A stretch of DNA of 8,101 nt from Akkermansiaceae bacterium. GTDB lineage: Bacteria > Verrucomicrobiota > Verrucomicrobiia > Verrucomicrobiales > Akkermansiaceae. The notes beneath the pieces are model-generated. The model had not been told where the DNA came from, did not search any database, and was given only the letters and a program-made list of their open reading frames with translations. Shown piece by piece: positions 1 to 5,665 of the stretch. The first letter of the stretch is position 1, and every line of letters begins with the position of its first letter. A program made the position numbers and the translations under genes. The stretch lies in assembly GCA_025457805.1 (NCBI GenBank), contig JALOTR010000093.1, forward strand, positions 1-8,101, written 5' to 3'.

Positions 1-471
1 CCGCCGTGCGGGGGAAAGCTCGGCTTCCATCAAAAGTAGGATTTCACCGAGGTTTTGCGGCGTGTTGATCGATTGATACCACCAGTTCGTGCTTTGCGGA
101 TCGCGGGTGATCCATGCGTCGTAGGCGCGGAAGATATCATCGCGCAAAGTGGTATTTCCCTGAAGCGATCCCCACGCATAGACCTTGGCCATGCTGCGGA
201 TGCGTTCGAGGTGGGTTCTTGGCGGCCAGTTCGTCTGGGCGGTGCTGGCGTAGTTGATATCCGGCCAAGTGCCGTCCGCCTGCAAGCTTGCCTGATGTTC
301 GGCGATGGTGGTGGTGGACGCGAGGCCGGTGGACAATGACTGGCGGATGCGGGATTTCACCAAATCCATTTCCGCGGTCTGGGCGCTCAGATGTGAAACC
401 ATGACTGCCCACGCCACGCAAGAAGCGGCGATCCACGCTTTCGCGCTCGGAAAATGGGCAGACAGGGGCAT
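1..471 (-). CDS. Polysaccharide lyase family 8 protein, N-terminal part (cut by window edge)
   Basis: This is the first 157 codons of a gene that runs off the left edge. Residues 1-34 look like a Sec signal peptide: a Lys at 11, a hydrophobic core at about 12-28 (AWIAASCVAWAVM) and a likely cleavage site near LSAQTA. The rest resembles the N-terminal alpha/alpha-toroid of PL8 lyases (chondroitin AC, hyaluronate and xanthan lyases): an RIRSMAKVYA helix at 90-99, and NWWYQSINTPQNLGEILL from 129, matching the conserved NWW..I..P..L....LL pattern of the family. PL8 enzymes cleave uronic-acid-containing polysaccharides by beta-elimination outside the cytoplasm. The catalytic Asn/His/Tyr residues lie further on and are not visible, so activity and substrate cannot be judged. 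ATG at 471 is the first start after an in-frame stop at about 520 and puts the signal peptide at the N-terminus. It lies 54 bp downstream of the SpeE-like gene on the same strand, so co-transcription is possible. There is no Shine-Dalgarno site. Confidence 0.72.
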   Translation of the reverse strand, partial: MPLSAHFPSAKAWIAASCVAWAVMVSHLSAQTAEMDLVKSRIRQSLSTGLASTTTIAEHQASLQADGTWPDINYASTAQTNWPPRTHLERIRSMAKVYAWGSLQGNTTLRDDIFRAYDAWITRDPQSTNWWYQSINTPQNLGEILLLMEAELSPARR

Positions 472-525
472 AAAGGCAGCGGAACCATGCCCACAATCGT
501 GTTTTTGACAATGCGCAAGATGCGC

Positions 526-1206
526 TCAGCCATCGGCAGCGCGTCCCTTGCGGGCGAGCCAGATCGGGAGAAAGCGCGGTTTCTTGGCTCCCGGCGCGGC
601 GGGAACGGTGAATTCCGCGACCTCGAAGCCGGAGCGTTGGAGATTGCGCGTGAGGCTGGGGGCGTAGCGCGAACCGGCGATGGCCAGCAGCCCGCCGGCT
701 TGCAGGGCTTCAAACGCGGCGCTCAGCCAGCGGCGGTCATCCACCCAAGGGCGATTGCGCGGGCCGGTGGGTGAGGCATCGAGGTGAAGCAGGATGGCAT
801 GCAACATCCCGGCATGGCGGGTGAGAGCGGGCGGGCTGCAATCGTTTTCCAAAACCACGCGATCGTCGCTGAGAAGCGGGCTCTCCGGCAGATGGGCGCG
901 GTGCCACTCGGGAATGGCGGCGAGCGGCTCGGCAACGATGAAGGCGCCGCGTTTTTGTTTCAACTCCGCACAAACCGAAGCAAGCGTGTGGCCAAGGCCG
1001 AGGCCGACGAGGAAGATCTTGGGCTGGCGGGCGGGACGGAATGGGGCGCAGGCGAGCCGGGCGAGTTCCTCTTCTGCCGCGCGGGTGGCGGGTCCGCAGA
1101 TTTGCTGGCCATGGATGAGCAGGGACTTGCGGCCATCGTGCTCTTGGAAAGTGAGGACGCCGCCATCCGGGAGCGTGGTTTCGGCGAGGGTGATTCTTGG
1201 TTTCAT
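526..1206 (-). CDS. Spermidine-synthase-like / class I methyltransferase-fold protein
   Basis: A 226-residue protein with an N-terminal beta-rich strip (about 1-35) followed by a Rossmann fold, the layout of the SpeE/PABS family. The nucleotide-binding loop is FLVGLGLGHTL (G68, G70, G72), an acidic residue ends the next strand (VAEP, E93), and a further acidic site is SDDRVVLEND at 113-122. LHLDASP (D143) sits where SpeE proteins carry the catalytic Asp. Authentic spermidine synthases are longer (about 280 residues) and have a GGGDG loop and a conserved Tyr/Gln set; these are not recognisable here. The safe call is a SpeE-like protein of unknown substrate, possibly a SAM-dependent methyltransferase. 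The start at 1206 is supported by the position of the N-terminal strands; the upstream bases carry no Shine-Dalgarno motif. It is divergent from the TM2 gene (59 bp apart) and precedes the PL8 gene. Genome pipelines often label such proteins spermidine synthase, which probably overstates the evidence. Confidence 0.7.
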   Translation of the reverse strand: MKPRITLAETTLPDGGVLTFQEHDGRKSLLIHGQQICGPATRAAEEELARLACAPFRPARQPKIFLVGLGLGHTLASVCAELKQKRGAFIVAEPLAAIPEWHRAHLPESPLLSDDRVVLENDCSPPALTRHAGMLHAILLHLDASPTGPRNRPWVDDRRWLSAAFEALQAGGLLAIAGSRYAPSLTRNLQRSGFEVAEFTVPAAPGAKKPRFLPIWLARKGRAADG

Positions 1207-1265
1207 GGGCAGATGGAAGCTTGGTGCTTGCGCGGCAGGCGGGGGTTTATTAAAGAAAAACGATC
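1207..1265. promoter_or_regulatory. Divergent promoter region between SpeE-like and TM2 genes
   Basis: These 59 bp separate two divergent gene starts and so should contain both promoters. An AT-rich patch (TTTATTAAAGAAAAA, about 1246-1260) just before the TM2 start could supply a -10 element, with a weak TTGCGC (1228-1233) upstream. The spacing and match to consensus are poor, so the assignment rests mainly on gene arrangement. Confidence 0.3.
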
Positions 1266-1607
1266 ATGTCCACAGAACCCGATCAAAACTCGTCCGATCC
1301 CCAAGCCAATCCTGCTCCCGCTCCTGCACCGCTCCAACCCGGTGGGCAGATTCCCGGCGCGGAGAAGAAACTGGTTTCCGGCATTCTGGCCATCCTTCTG
1401 GGCTCGCTGGGCATTCACAAATTCTATCTGGGTTATCAAACCGAAGGCATCGTGATGCTGGTGATCGGTGTGGGTGGCTGGTTGCTCTGCGGAATCCCGA
1501 CGATGGTCGTCGGGGTCATCGGAATCGTCGAGGGGGTGTTGTATCTCACCAAGTCGGATCAGGAATTTGTTTCCACCTATGTGACCGGGCGCAAGGGCTG
1601 GTTCTGA
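1266..1607 (+). CDS. TM2-domain membrane protein
   Basis: A 113-residue protein. Residues 1-32 are a hydrophilic Pro/Ala-rich tail (PAPAPAPLQP), probably disordered. Residues 33-95 form a TM2 domain: a first hydrophobic segment (about 36-50) running into the family signature LLGSLGIHKFYLGY, then a second long hydrophobic stretch (about 61-93) with a Trp/Cys pair (GWLLCG) and a Gly/Val-rich half. A short polar C-terminus (KSDQEFVSTYVTGRKGWF) follows. TM2 proteins are small membrane proteins found widely in bacteria; their molecular role is mostly unknown, and some carry extra cytoplasmic domains. Here there is no fused domain. The start codon is preceded by AAAGAAAAACGATC, with no clear Shine-Dalgarno. 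It is convergent with HU downstream and shows no operon partner. Confidence 0.85.
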   Translation: MSTEPDQNSSDPQANPAPAPAPLQPGGQIPGAEKKLVSGILAILLGSLGIHKFYLGYQTEGIVMLVIGVGGWLLCGIPTMVVGVIGIVEGVLYLTKSDQEFVSTYVTGRKGWF

Positions 1608-1743
1608 ATCCGTGGGACGGAGTAGTCGTTATTCCAAGGTATGTGCCGCATTCGCTTGGGAGCTGTCTGCTTGTGATGAACTATCGGAATCTTTGGGATG
1701 ATGGGCTCTTCATGGTGCGGACTCCTGGAAAACATGCACAAAA

Positions 1744-1769
1744 AACCCCGGCCATGACTGGCCGGGGTT
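1744..1769 (-). terminator. Rho-independent terminator of the HU gene
   Basis: The arms CCCCGGCCA (1746-1754) and TGGCCGGGG (1759-1767) form a perfect 9-bp GC-rich stem around a 4-nt loop, extended by two A-T pairs. Read on the minus strand the stem is followed by six T residues (1745-1740). This lies about 45 bp past the HU stop codon. On the plus strand only TT follows the stem, so it should act mainly on minus-strand transcripts. Confidence 0.88.
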
Positions 1770-1813
1770 ATGATTACAGATGGTGTCGAGGTAGGGAGAA
1801 TATCTCCTTGCGA

Positions 1814-2089
1814 TCAGAGCGAGCTCTTGAGGACGGAAGAGGGCTTGAAGCCGACCGACTTGGAGGCGGCGATCTTCATGGACTCTCCGGTCTTCGGATT
1901 GCGGCCGGTACGGGCGGCGCGTTTCTTCACCTCGAAGGTGCCGAAACCGATGATTTGGACTTTCTTGTCCTTTTTCACGCCTTTGGCGATGGAGGAAAGG
2001 ACGGCTTCGAGGGCTTCGTCGGCGGCGCGTTTGGTGGCGTCTTTTCCGAGAGCGGCTTGGATGGCTTCAATGAGTTCAGCTTTATTCAT
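1814..2089 (-). CDS. HU/IHF-family DNA-binding protein
   Basis: A 91-residue protein of typical HU length (about 90). Residues 1-40 form the helix-turn-helix dimerisation body (MNKAELIEAIQ, helical to AKGVKK). The signature IIGFGTFEVKKRAAR (46-60) leads into the DNA-binding beta arm TGRNPKTGE (61-69), with the intercalating Pro at 65, and the C-terminal strand/helix is FKPSSVLK. HU proteins are abundant nucleoid proteins that bend DNA and bind with little sequence preference. Without relatives to compare, HU cannot be separated from IHF alpha/beta, but a single generic copy with an HU-like arm fits HU best. It is monocistronic: a terminator follows it, and it is divergent from the YiiX-type gene. 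Repeats GGAAAATTTC at 2153 and 2205, upstream of its start, may be control sites. There is no Shine-Dalgarno site upstream. Confidence 0.93.
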   Translation of the reverse strand: MNKAELIEAIQAALGKDATKRAADEALEAVLSSIAKGVKKDKKVQIIGFGTFEVKKRAARTGRNPKTGESMKIAASKSVGFKPSSVLKSSL

Positions 2090-2246
2090 GGCAGCGGGAG
2101 TTTGTGCGGGTGCGGTATGGGGTTGGCAAGAGAAAAGCCCTTGAAATACGGGGGAAAATTTCCGATTGGCGGCTTGACTTGAAGGTTGGGCAGGTGTTTG
2201 AGGCGGAAAATTTCAGGTCTCGGGACTATCGGATGGGAATCGGATA
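2090..2246. promoter_or_regulatory. Divergent intergenic region upstream of HU and the YiiX-type gene
   Basis: This spacer should hold the HU promoter and that of the divergent hydrolase gene. A TTGACT hexamer at 2174-2179 on the plus strand is a good -35 match, but no convincing -10 lies 16-18 bp downstream. It also contains two copies of GGAAAATTTC, listed separately. It ends at the tandem repeat that begins at 2246. Confidence 0.4.
2153..2214. repeat. Pair of GGAAAATTTC direct repeats
   Basis: GGAAAATTTC occurs at 2153-2162 and again at 2205-2214, start to start 52 bp, close to five DNA turns. The first copy runs on to GGAAAATTTCC, a near-palindrome with GGAAA/TTTCC arms around one base. 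Being upstream of HU, they could be operator half-sites, or upstream A-tract elements that curve DNA. The identity is exact; the function is inferred. Confidence 0.5.
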
Positions 2247-2265
2247 TTGTTGTTAATTGTTGTTA
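2246..2265. repeat. Tandem 10-bp repeat ATTGTTGTTA x2
   Basis: Two perfect back-to-back copies of ATTGTTGTTA occupy 2246-2255 and 2256-2265, in an AT-rich island within GC-rich surroundings. They overlap the most upstream possible TTG start of the following gene. It is more likely promoter or operator DNA than coding sequence. Confidence 0.6.
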
Positions 2266-3671
2266 GATCAACTTGCGGACGGGCAGGGTTGACGGTCGGG
2301 CGGCTGCGTGCGAGAAGCGGATTGTTGGAAAAACACGAGACGGTATGCTGGCTGGAAAGAGGGGTGGCGGCGGTGCTTGCTGCGGCTCATGCGATGCCTG
2401 TGCGCGAGGAACTTGGCAGGGAGTTGCAGTGTGTGGAGGCGGCGCAGGCGAGGGGATATTTCCTGCCGGATGAGGAGGAGCTGGTGCGGCTACGATACTC
2501 GCAGTACTTGGGGCTGAGGGCGGCTTTGGGCGAGACGCTGGCGATGCTGGCGGAGCGATCCGGTTGGCATGATGCCGAATGGAAGGGACGGCTGCCGTAT
2601 TTCACCGCGGCCTTTGCGGCGGCGTGTGTGTTGATGCGGGTGGATCGTTTCCTGGTGGAGTTGGCGGCGGAGCGGCCGGTGGTCTGGAAGAAGCTGGATG
2701 AGGCGGATCCACGCGCGGGAGTGCCGAGGAAGAGTTTCACGGAAATCTACAAGGCGGTATCCGCGCCGGTGAATCTGCGGCGTTTTCTCAGTGCGGCGGA
2801 TTTCTATCAGGAAAACCGCGAGGGCGTCTTCGCGCTCGGCACGGTTCCGGTACTGGCCCCGGTGGTGGAGTTGCTGCGCAGTGAGGAGGCACGGATCGAG
2901 CGGCGGCGGCGGGATGCGGTGAAACGCCTGGTGGCTTATCGGTGGTTTTCGTTTTTGAGGAGGAATCGGTCGGCCTGGAAAAAGGTGATGTTCGGGCTGT
3001 TTGAAGTATCCGGCAGGGCGGTGGCGGAGCTGCGCCAACCGGGGGTGAAGCCGCGCGGTGCGCCCAAGCGGGTGACGGCGGATTTGTTGGAGGGCGTGCT
3101 CGCGCAGGTAAGGCCGGGCGATGTGTTCGTGACCCGGCACGACGATGCGCTGAGCAATTTGTTTCTCCCAGGCTTTTGGCCGCATGCGGCGCTTTTCCTC
3201 GGATCCCATGAAGCGCTGGGGGCTCTCGGCGTGGATCACCCGAAGCTCACAGCGGGCGGGTGCTGGTTTCTCGAATCCAAAAAAGACGGCGTGCGGGTGC
3301 GGCCTGCGGCAGAAACCTTGGCCGTGGATGCATTTCTCGTGATGCGGCCGCCGCTGGATGGCCCCGTCCTTGGCGAGGGCCTGCGGCGGGCTCTCGGGCA
3401 TGAGGGCAAGGGTTATGATTTCCTGTTTGATTTCCGGACGGCGGACCGGTTGGTGTGTACGGAAGTGGTTTACCGGGGTTTCCATGCGTGTGGTCCCGTG
3501 CGCTTCGAACTCCGCGATGTCGGCGGGCGGCTCTGCCTGCCGGCGGAGGAATTGCTGGATCAGGCGCTGGCCTGCGGATTCCGAATCATCGCCACCGGAG
3601 GCCTGGAGGAAAGGGGGCTGGTGACGGGCCATGAGGCGGAGGCGGCATTCCGCAGGACTCGGATGGCGTGA
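2247..3671 (+). CDS. YiiX-type permuted papain-like cysteine hydrolase with N-terminal helical domain
   Basis: The frame is open for 474 codons. The C-terminal part (about 285-470) fits the YaeF/YiiX family (permuted papain/NlpC-P60-like, peptidase family C92): RPGDVFVTR at 290-298, then FWPHAALFLG with the likely catalytic His313, and RLVCTEVVYR with the likely nucleophile Cys404. His before Cys in the chain is the mark of the circularly permuted fold. Family members are amidases or peptidases thought to act on cell-wall peptides or lipid-like acyl substrates; the substrate here is unknown. Residues about 30-270 are charged, Ala/Leu/Arg-rich and predicted mainly helical; I do not recognise a family. 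There is no signal peptide, so it is probably cytoplasmic. The start is uncertain: TTG 2247 gives the longest frame but overlaps a tandem repeat, while TTG 2322 or 2325, behind a GAGAAG, or ATG at about 2391, are equally plausible. Coding is strongly G-ended (GCG, GTG, GAG), unlike the C-ended atp genes. It lies 100 bp before atpB, without evident functional linkage. Confidence 0.78.
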   Translation: MLLIVVRSTCGRAGLTVGRLRARSGLLEKHETVCWLERGVAAVLAAAHAMPVREELGRELQCVEAAQARGYFLPDEEELVRLRYSQYLGLRAALGETLAMLAERSGWHDAEWKGRLPYFTAAFAAACVLMRVDRFLVELAAERPVVWKKLDEADPRAGVPRKSFTEIYKAVSAPVNLRRFLSAADFYQENREGVFALGTVPVLAPVVELLRSEEARIERRRRDAVKRLVAYRWFSFLRRNRSAWKKVMFGLFEVSGRAVAELRQPGVKPRGAPKRVTADLLEGVLAQVRPGDVFVTRHDDALSNLFLPGFWPHAALFLGSHEALGALGVDHPKLTAGGCWFLESKKDGVRVRPAAETLAVDAFLVMRPPLDGPVLGEGLRRALGHEGKGYDFLFDFRTADRLVCTEVVYRGFHACGPVRFELRDVGGRLCLPAEELLDQALACGFRIIATGGLEERGLVTGHEAEAAFRRTRMA

Positions 3672-3771
3672 CAGGAATGCTTCCGACCACTGACCGGCTG
3701 GAACTTATGAAAGCGCCCCGTGAAAACGGGAGAAGAATGCAAGTATTTTTAAAGTAAAAACTTGCCCTGCC
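3672..3771 (+). promoter_or_regulatory. Leader of the atp operon with two small hairpins
   Basis: The 100 bp before atpB should carry the operon promoter unless transcription reads through from upstream. CCCGT (3717-3721), GAAA and ACGGG (3726-3730) form a 5-bp stem capped by a GNRA tetraloop, with no T-run after it, so it is not an obvious terminator. GCAAGT (3739-3744) and ACTTGC (3760-3765) form a second stem around an AT-rich loop, ending 6 nt before ATG 3772. The AT-rich stretch TATTTTTAAAGT could instead be a -10 region. No strong -35 is visible. Confidence 0.4.
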
Positions 3772-4704
3772 ATGCAAGCCTCCTTAAAGACGCCGCGCCC
3801 GTCCGAAACCGAGCAACCAAAAATGCGGATTCTTCCCACCACTCTCGCCCTTTGGCTCATAGGAGCCCTCCCTGCCCTTCATGCTGCCGGGGATGGTCCA
3901 CCGAAGCTGCCATTCAACGCGCCGATCGTAGTGGATTTGGGTTTTTTCAAGATCACCAACTCGATGGTGGCGATGTGGATCATCGCAGCCATCGTGATCC
4001 TCGTGGCCCAGCTTGCCACCCGCCGGATCAGCCTGGTGCCCACCGGTTTGCAGAATCTTTTCGAAACGATCGTGGAAGGCCTCCAAGGCTTCCTCGCCAC
4101 CATCATGGGGGAAAAACTGGCGCGTGAGACGTTCTGGTTTTTCGGCTCCATCTTCATTTTCATTATCAGTGCGAACTGGATGGGGCTTTTTCCCGGCATC
4201 GGCACTGTGGGCCACTACATGGTGGACGCGGCAGGCAACAAGGGTGAGTTCATCCCCTGGCTCCGCGGCGCGAATGCGGACCTCAACACCACGCTCGGTC
4301 TCGCGCTCGTGTTCTTCGGCATGTGGATCTACTGGTCCGTCAAGGCAAACGGCCCCGGCGGATTCCTTTCGCACATTTTCATCTACCACGGCGAGGGCAA
4401 GGGCTTCATCAAGGCCATGCTGGTGGCGATTTTCTTCCTCGTGGGTTTCCTTGAGGTGGTATCGATCATGATCCGCCCGCTGACCCTCACCTTCCGTCTT
4501 TACGGAAACATCTACGCCGGTGAAAGCCTGCTCGAACTCATGCTTTACATGGGTGGCAAGTGGCTCGGCTGGCTGGCGGCATTGCCATTCTATTTCCTCG
4601 AGCTGATGGTCGGTGCGATCCAGGCTCTTGTTTTCACTCTTCTCACGGCAGTCTTCACCTCCCTCATGTGCACTCACGAGGAAGAGGGCGAGCACAGCCA
4701 CTGA
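3772..4704 (+). CDS. atpB: F0F1 ATP synthase subunit a
   Basis: The membrane subunit that forms the half-channels and faces the c-ring; 310 residues in the longest form (E. coli 271). Conserved core: RPLTLTFRLYGNIYAGE, where Arg242 is the essential stator arginine (E. coli R210) and the Glu of AGE matches E219. FLELMVGAIQALVF holds the conserved Gln, with Glu seven residues before it at the E. coli H245 position. Several hydrophobic helices are visible (about 65-85, 123-143, 175-193, 217-235, 268-300). The tail is acidic and His-rich (HEEEGEHSH). Two starts are possible: ATG 3772, and ATG 3823, which begins MRILPTTLALWLIGALPALHA, a signal-peptide-like segment; the 17 residues before it are polar and lack family similarity, so 3823 may be the true start. 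Neither has a Shine-Dalgarno site. First gene of atpBEFHAG; no atpI precedes it. Confidence 0.96.
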   Translation: MQASLKTPRPSETEQPKMRILPTTLALWLIGALPALHAAGDGPPKLPFNAPIVVDLGFFKITNSMVAMWIIAAIVILVAQLATRRISLVPTGLQNLFETIVEGLQGFLATIMGEKLARETFWFFGSIFIFIISANWMGLFPGIGTVGHYMVDAAGNKGEFIPWLRGANADLNTTLGLALVFFGMWIYWSVKANGPGGFLSHIFIYHGEGKGFIKAMLVAIFFLVGFLEVVSIMIRPLTLTFRLYGNIYAGESLLELMLYMGGKWLGWLAALPFYFLELMVGAIQALVFTLLTAVFTSLMCTHEEEGEHSH

Positions 4705-4786
4705 CCCATTTTGGATCCCGGACCATGGCAAAGACTGTGGGGGGCTCCAAATCGTTACCAAATACCAACCAACACATCCTGCTAAA

Positions 4787-4975
4787 ATGACTGGAAACAT
4801 CGCCATCGCCGGTGCCGCTCTCGGTGCCACTGTCGCCCTCGGTCTCATCGGCCTCAAAGCCTGCGAAGCCGTCGGCCGCAATCCGGGTGCATCGGGCAAA
4901 GTGCTCGTGCAATCCCTTCTGATTTCCGCTCTTGCGGAAGGTGCCCTCATCATCACCATCCTCCTCGGCAGGTAA
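4787..4975 (+). CDS. atpE: F0F1 ATP synthase subunit c (compact, 62 residues)
   Basis: The rotor-ring subunit, two membrane helices joined by a polar loop. Helix 1 (about 4-29) ends in KACEAVGRNP, matching the family loop with Arg31, Asn32 and Pro33. Helix 2 (about 38-61) carries the ion-binding carboxylate Glu51 in ALAEGAL, 20 residues after the loop Arg exactly as D61 follows R41 in E. coli. Leu18 replaces the Gln of sodium-type c subunits and Gly52 replaces their Ser/Thr, so proton coupling is expected. At 62 residues it is short for the family (usually 70-90): helix 2 ends 11 residues after the Glu. The helix 1 packing motif is relaxed (A11, G13, T15, A17, G19 instead of all Gly/Ala-Gly). 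ATG 4787 is chosen because upstream in-frame residues show no family similarity; no Shine-Dalgarno site. It lies 82 bp after atpB and 99 bp before atpF. Confidence 0.95.
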   Translation: MTGNIAIAGAALGATVALGLIGLKACEAVGRNPGASGKVLVQSLLISALAEGALIITILLGR

Positions 4976-4986
4976 TCCTTGCCAGA

Positions 4987-5021
4987 GCCCGGGGAAGTCG
5001 GCATTCCCTTCTTTCCCGGGC
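4987..5021 (+). other. Strong hairpin in the atpE-atpF spacer
   Basis: GCCCGGGGAAG (4987-4997) pairs with CTTTCCCGGGC (5011-5021) to give an 11-bp stem with one G-U pair and a 13-nt loop. It starts 12 bp after the atpE stop. The downstream bases (ATCCTTCCTTTTCC) are pyrimidine-rich but lack a clean U-run, so it may be a partial terminator or a 3'-end stabiliser that keeps atpE mRNA high relative to atpF. Confidence 0.55.
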
Positions 5022-5074
5022 ATCCTTCCTTTTCCGTCCAACTTTAAGCGCAACTCTTTCAGACTCACACCAAC

Positions 5075-5635
5075 ATGGAACTGATCTCCTTCCTCGCAGA
5101 GACCGGTAGCGTCACCGCCGAACTCGCCGCAGTGGGTGAAAACCTCAAGAAACAATTCGGCCTGCACGGTCAATTGCTCTTCTCCCAGGTCATCGGCTTC
5201 CTGGTGTTTGCTTTCCTCCTCAAGAAATTCGCCTTCGGCCCCATCCAGCAAATGCTCGATCAGCGCAAGATGCGCATCGCCGAGGGTGAGGAAAAACTGA
5301 AGCGCATCGAAAAGCAGCTCGCCGAGTCCGAGAAGACCACCGCTGCCGCCATCGCCAAGGCCAACGACGAAGCCGTCCGCCTCATCAACGAGGCCAAGGA
5401 AGGTGCCCACGCCTTCAGCGAGCAAAAAGCCCAAGAGGCCATCGCCCAGGCACAGAACATCCTCGCCAAGGCCGAGGCTGCTGCCAAGGCAGACCGCGAC
5501 CGCCTCACCAGCGAGCTCAAGCGCGAATTCGGCCGCCTCGTCGCCGCCACCACCGCCCAAGTCACCGGCAAGGTCCTCACCAGCGACGACCAACAGCGCA
5601 TCAACGAAGAGACGCTCGCCAAAGTGGAAGCCTGA
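5075..5635 (+). CDS. atpF: F0F1 ATP synthase subunit b
   Basis: The peripheral-stalk subunit that links the membrane sector to F1; 186 residues. An N-terminal stretch of about 33 residues (MELISFLAETGSVTAELAAV onward) precedes the single membrane helix at about 34-50 (LLFSQVIGFLVFAFLLKK), so it carries a longer periplasmic-side extension than E. coli b (156 residues, helix at the very start). The conserved FGPIQQMLDQRK follows the helix, then a long charged Ala/Glu/Lys coiled coil (about 65-165) with AEGEEKLKRIEKQLAESE and QEAIAQAQNILAKAEA. The end (TAQVTGKVLTSDDQQRINEE) resembles the delta-binding C-terminus of b. Only one b gene lies between atpE and atpH, so a homodimer is expected, as opposed to the b/b' pair of cyanobacteria. 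ATG 5075 has no Shine-Dalgarno site (CTCACACCAAC precedes it). Confidence 0.95.
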   Translation: MELISFLAETGSVTAELAAVGENLKKQFGLHGQLLFSQVIGFLVFAFLLKKFAFGPIQQMLDQRKMRIAEGEEKLKRIEKQLAESEKTTAAAIAKANDEAVRLINEAKEGAHAFSEQKAQEAIAQAQNILAKAEAAAKADRDRLTSELKREFGRLVAATTAQVTGKVLTSDDQQRINEETLAKVEA

Positions 5636-5665
5636 TTTCGTTTCACTCCCCATTTCACCCGACTC

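Noticed and set aside
387..713. Small minus-strand frame containing MAERILRIVKNTIVGMV, across the SpeE-like/PL8 junction
   Set aside because: It lies out of frame over the ends of two supported genes and has no recognisable features beyond a short hydrophobic patch.
794..2182. 462-codon open frame on the plus strand across the SpeE-like, TM2 and HU genes
   Set aside because: It overlaps three supported genes in other frames, and crosses a terminator and two intergenic spacers; its protein has no consistent character.
2490..3632. 380-codon open frame on the minus strand opposite the YiiX-type gene
   Set aside because: His/Pro/Arg/Gln-rich translation typical of an antisense shadow of a G-rich gene; the plus-strand frame has clear catalytic motifs.
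3717..3730. CCCGT-GAAA-ACGGG hairpin as a terminator for the YiiX-type gene
   Set aside because: Only a 5-bp stem and no T-run follows; kept only as part of the atpB leader.
4613..4786. Upstream extension of atpE giving a 120-residue protein
   Set aside because: The added 58 residues overlap the end of atpB and show no c-subunit similarity; ATG 4787 gives the expected two-helix protein.
4787..4975. Sodium-coupled ATP synthase
   Set aside because: The helix 1 Gln and the Ser/Thr after the ion-binding Glu, needed in known Na+ c subunits, are Leu18 and Gly52 here.
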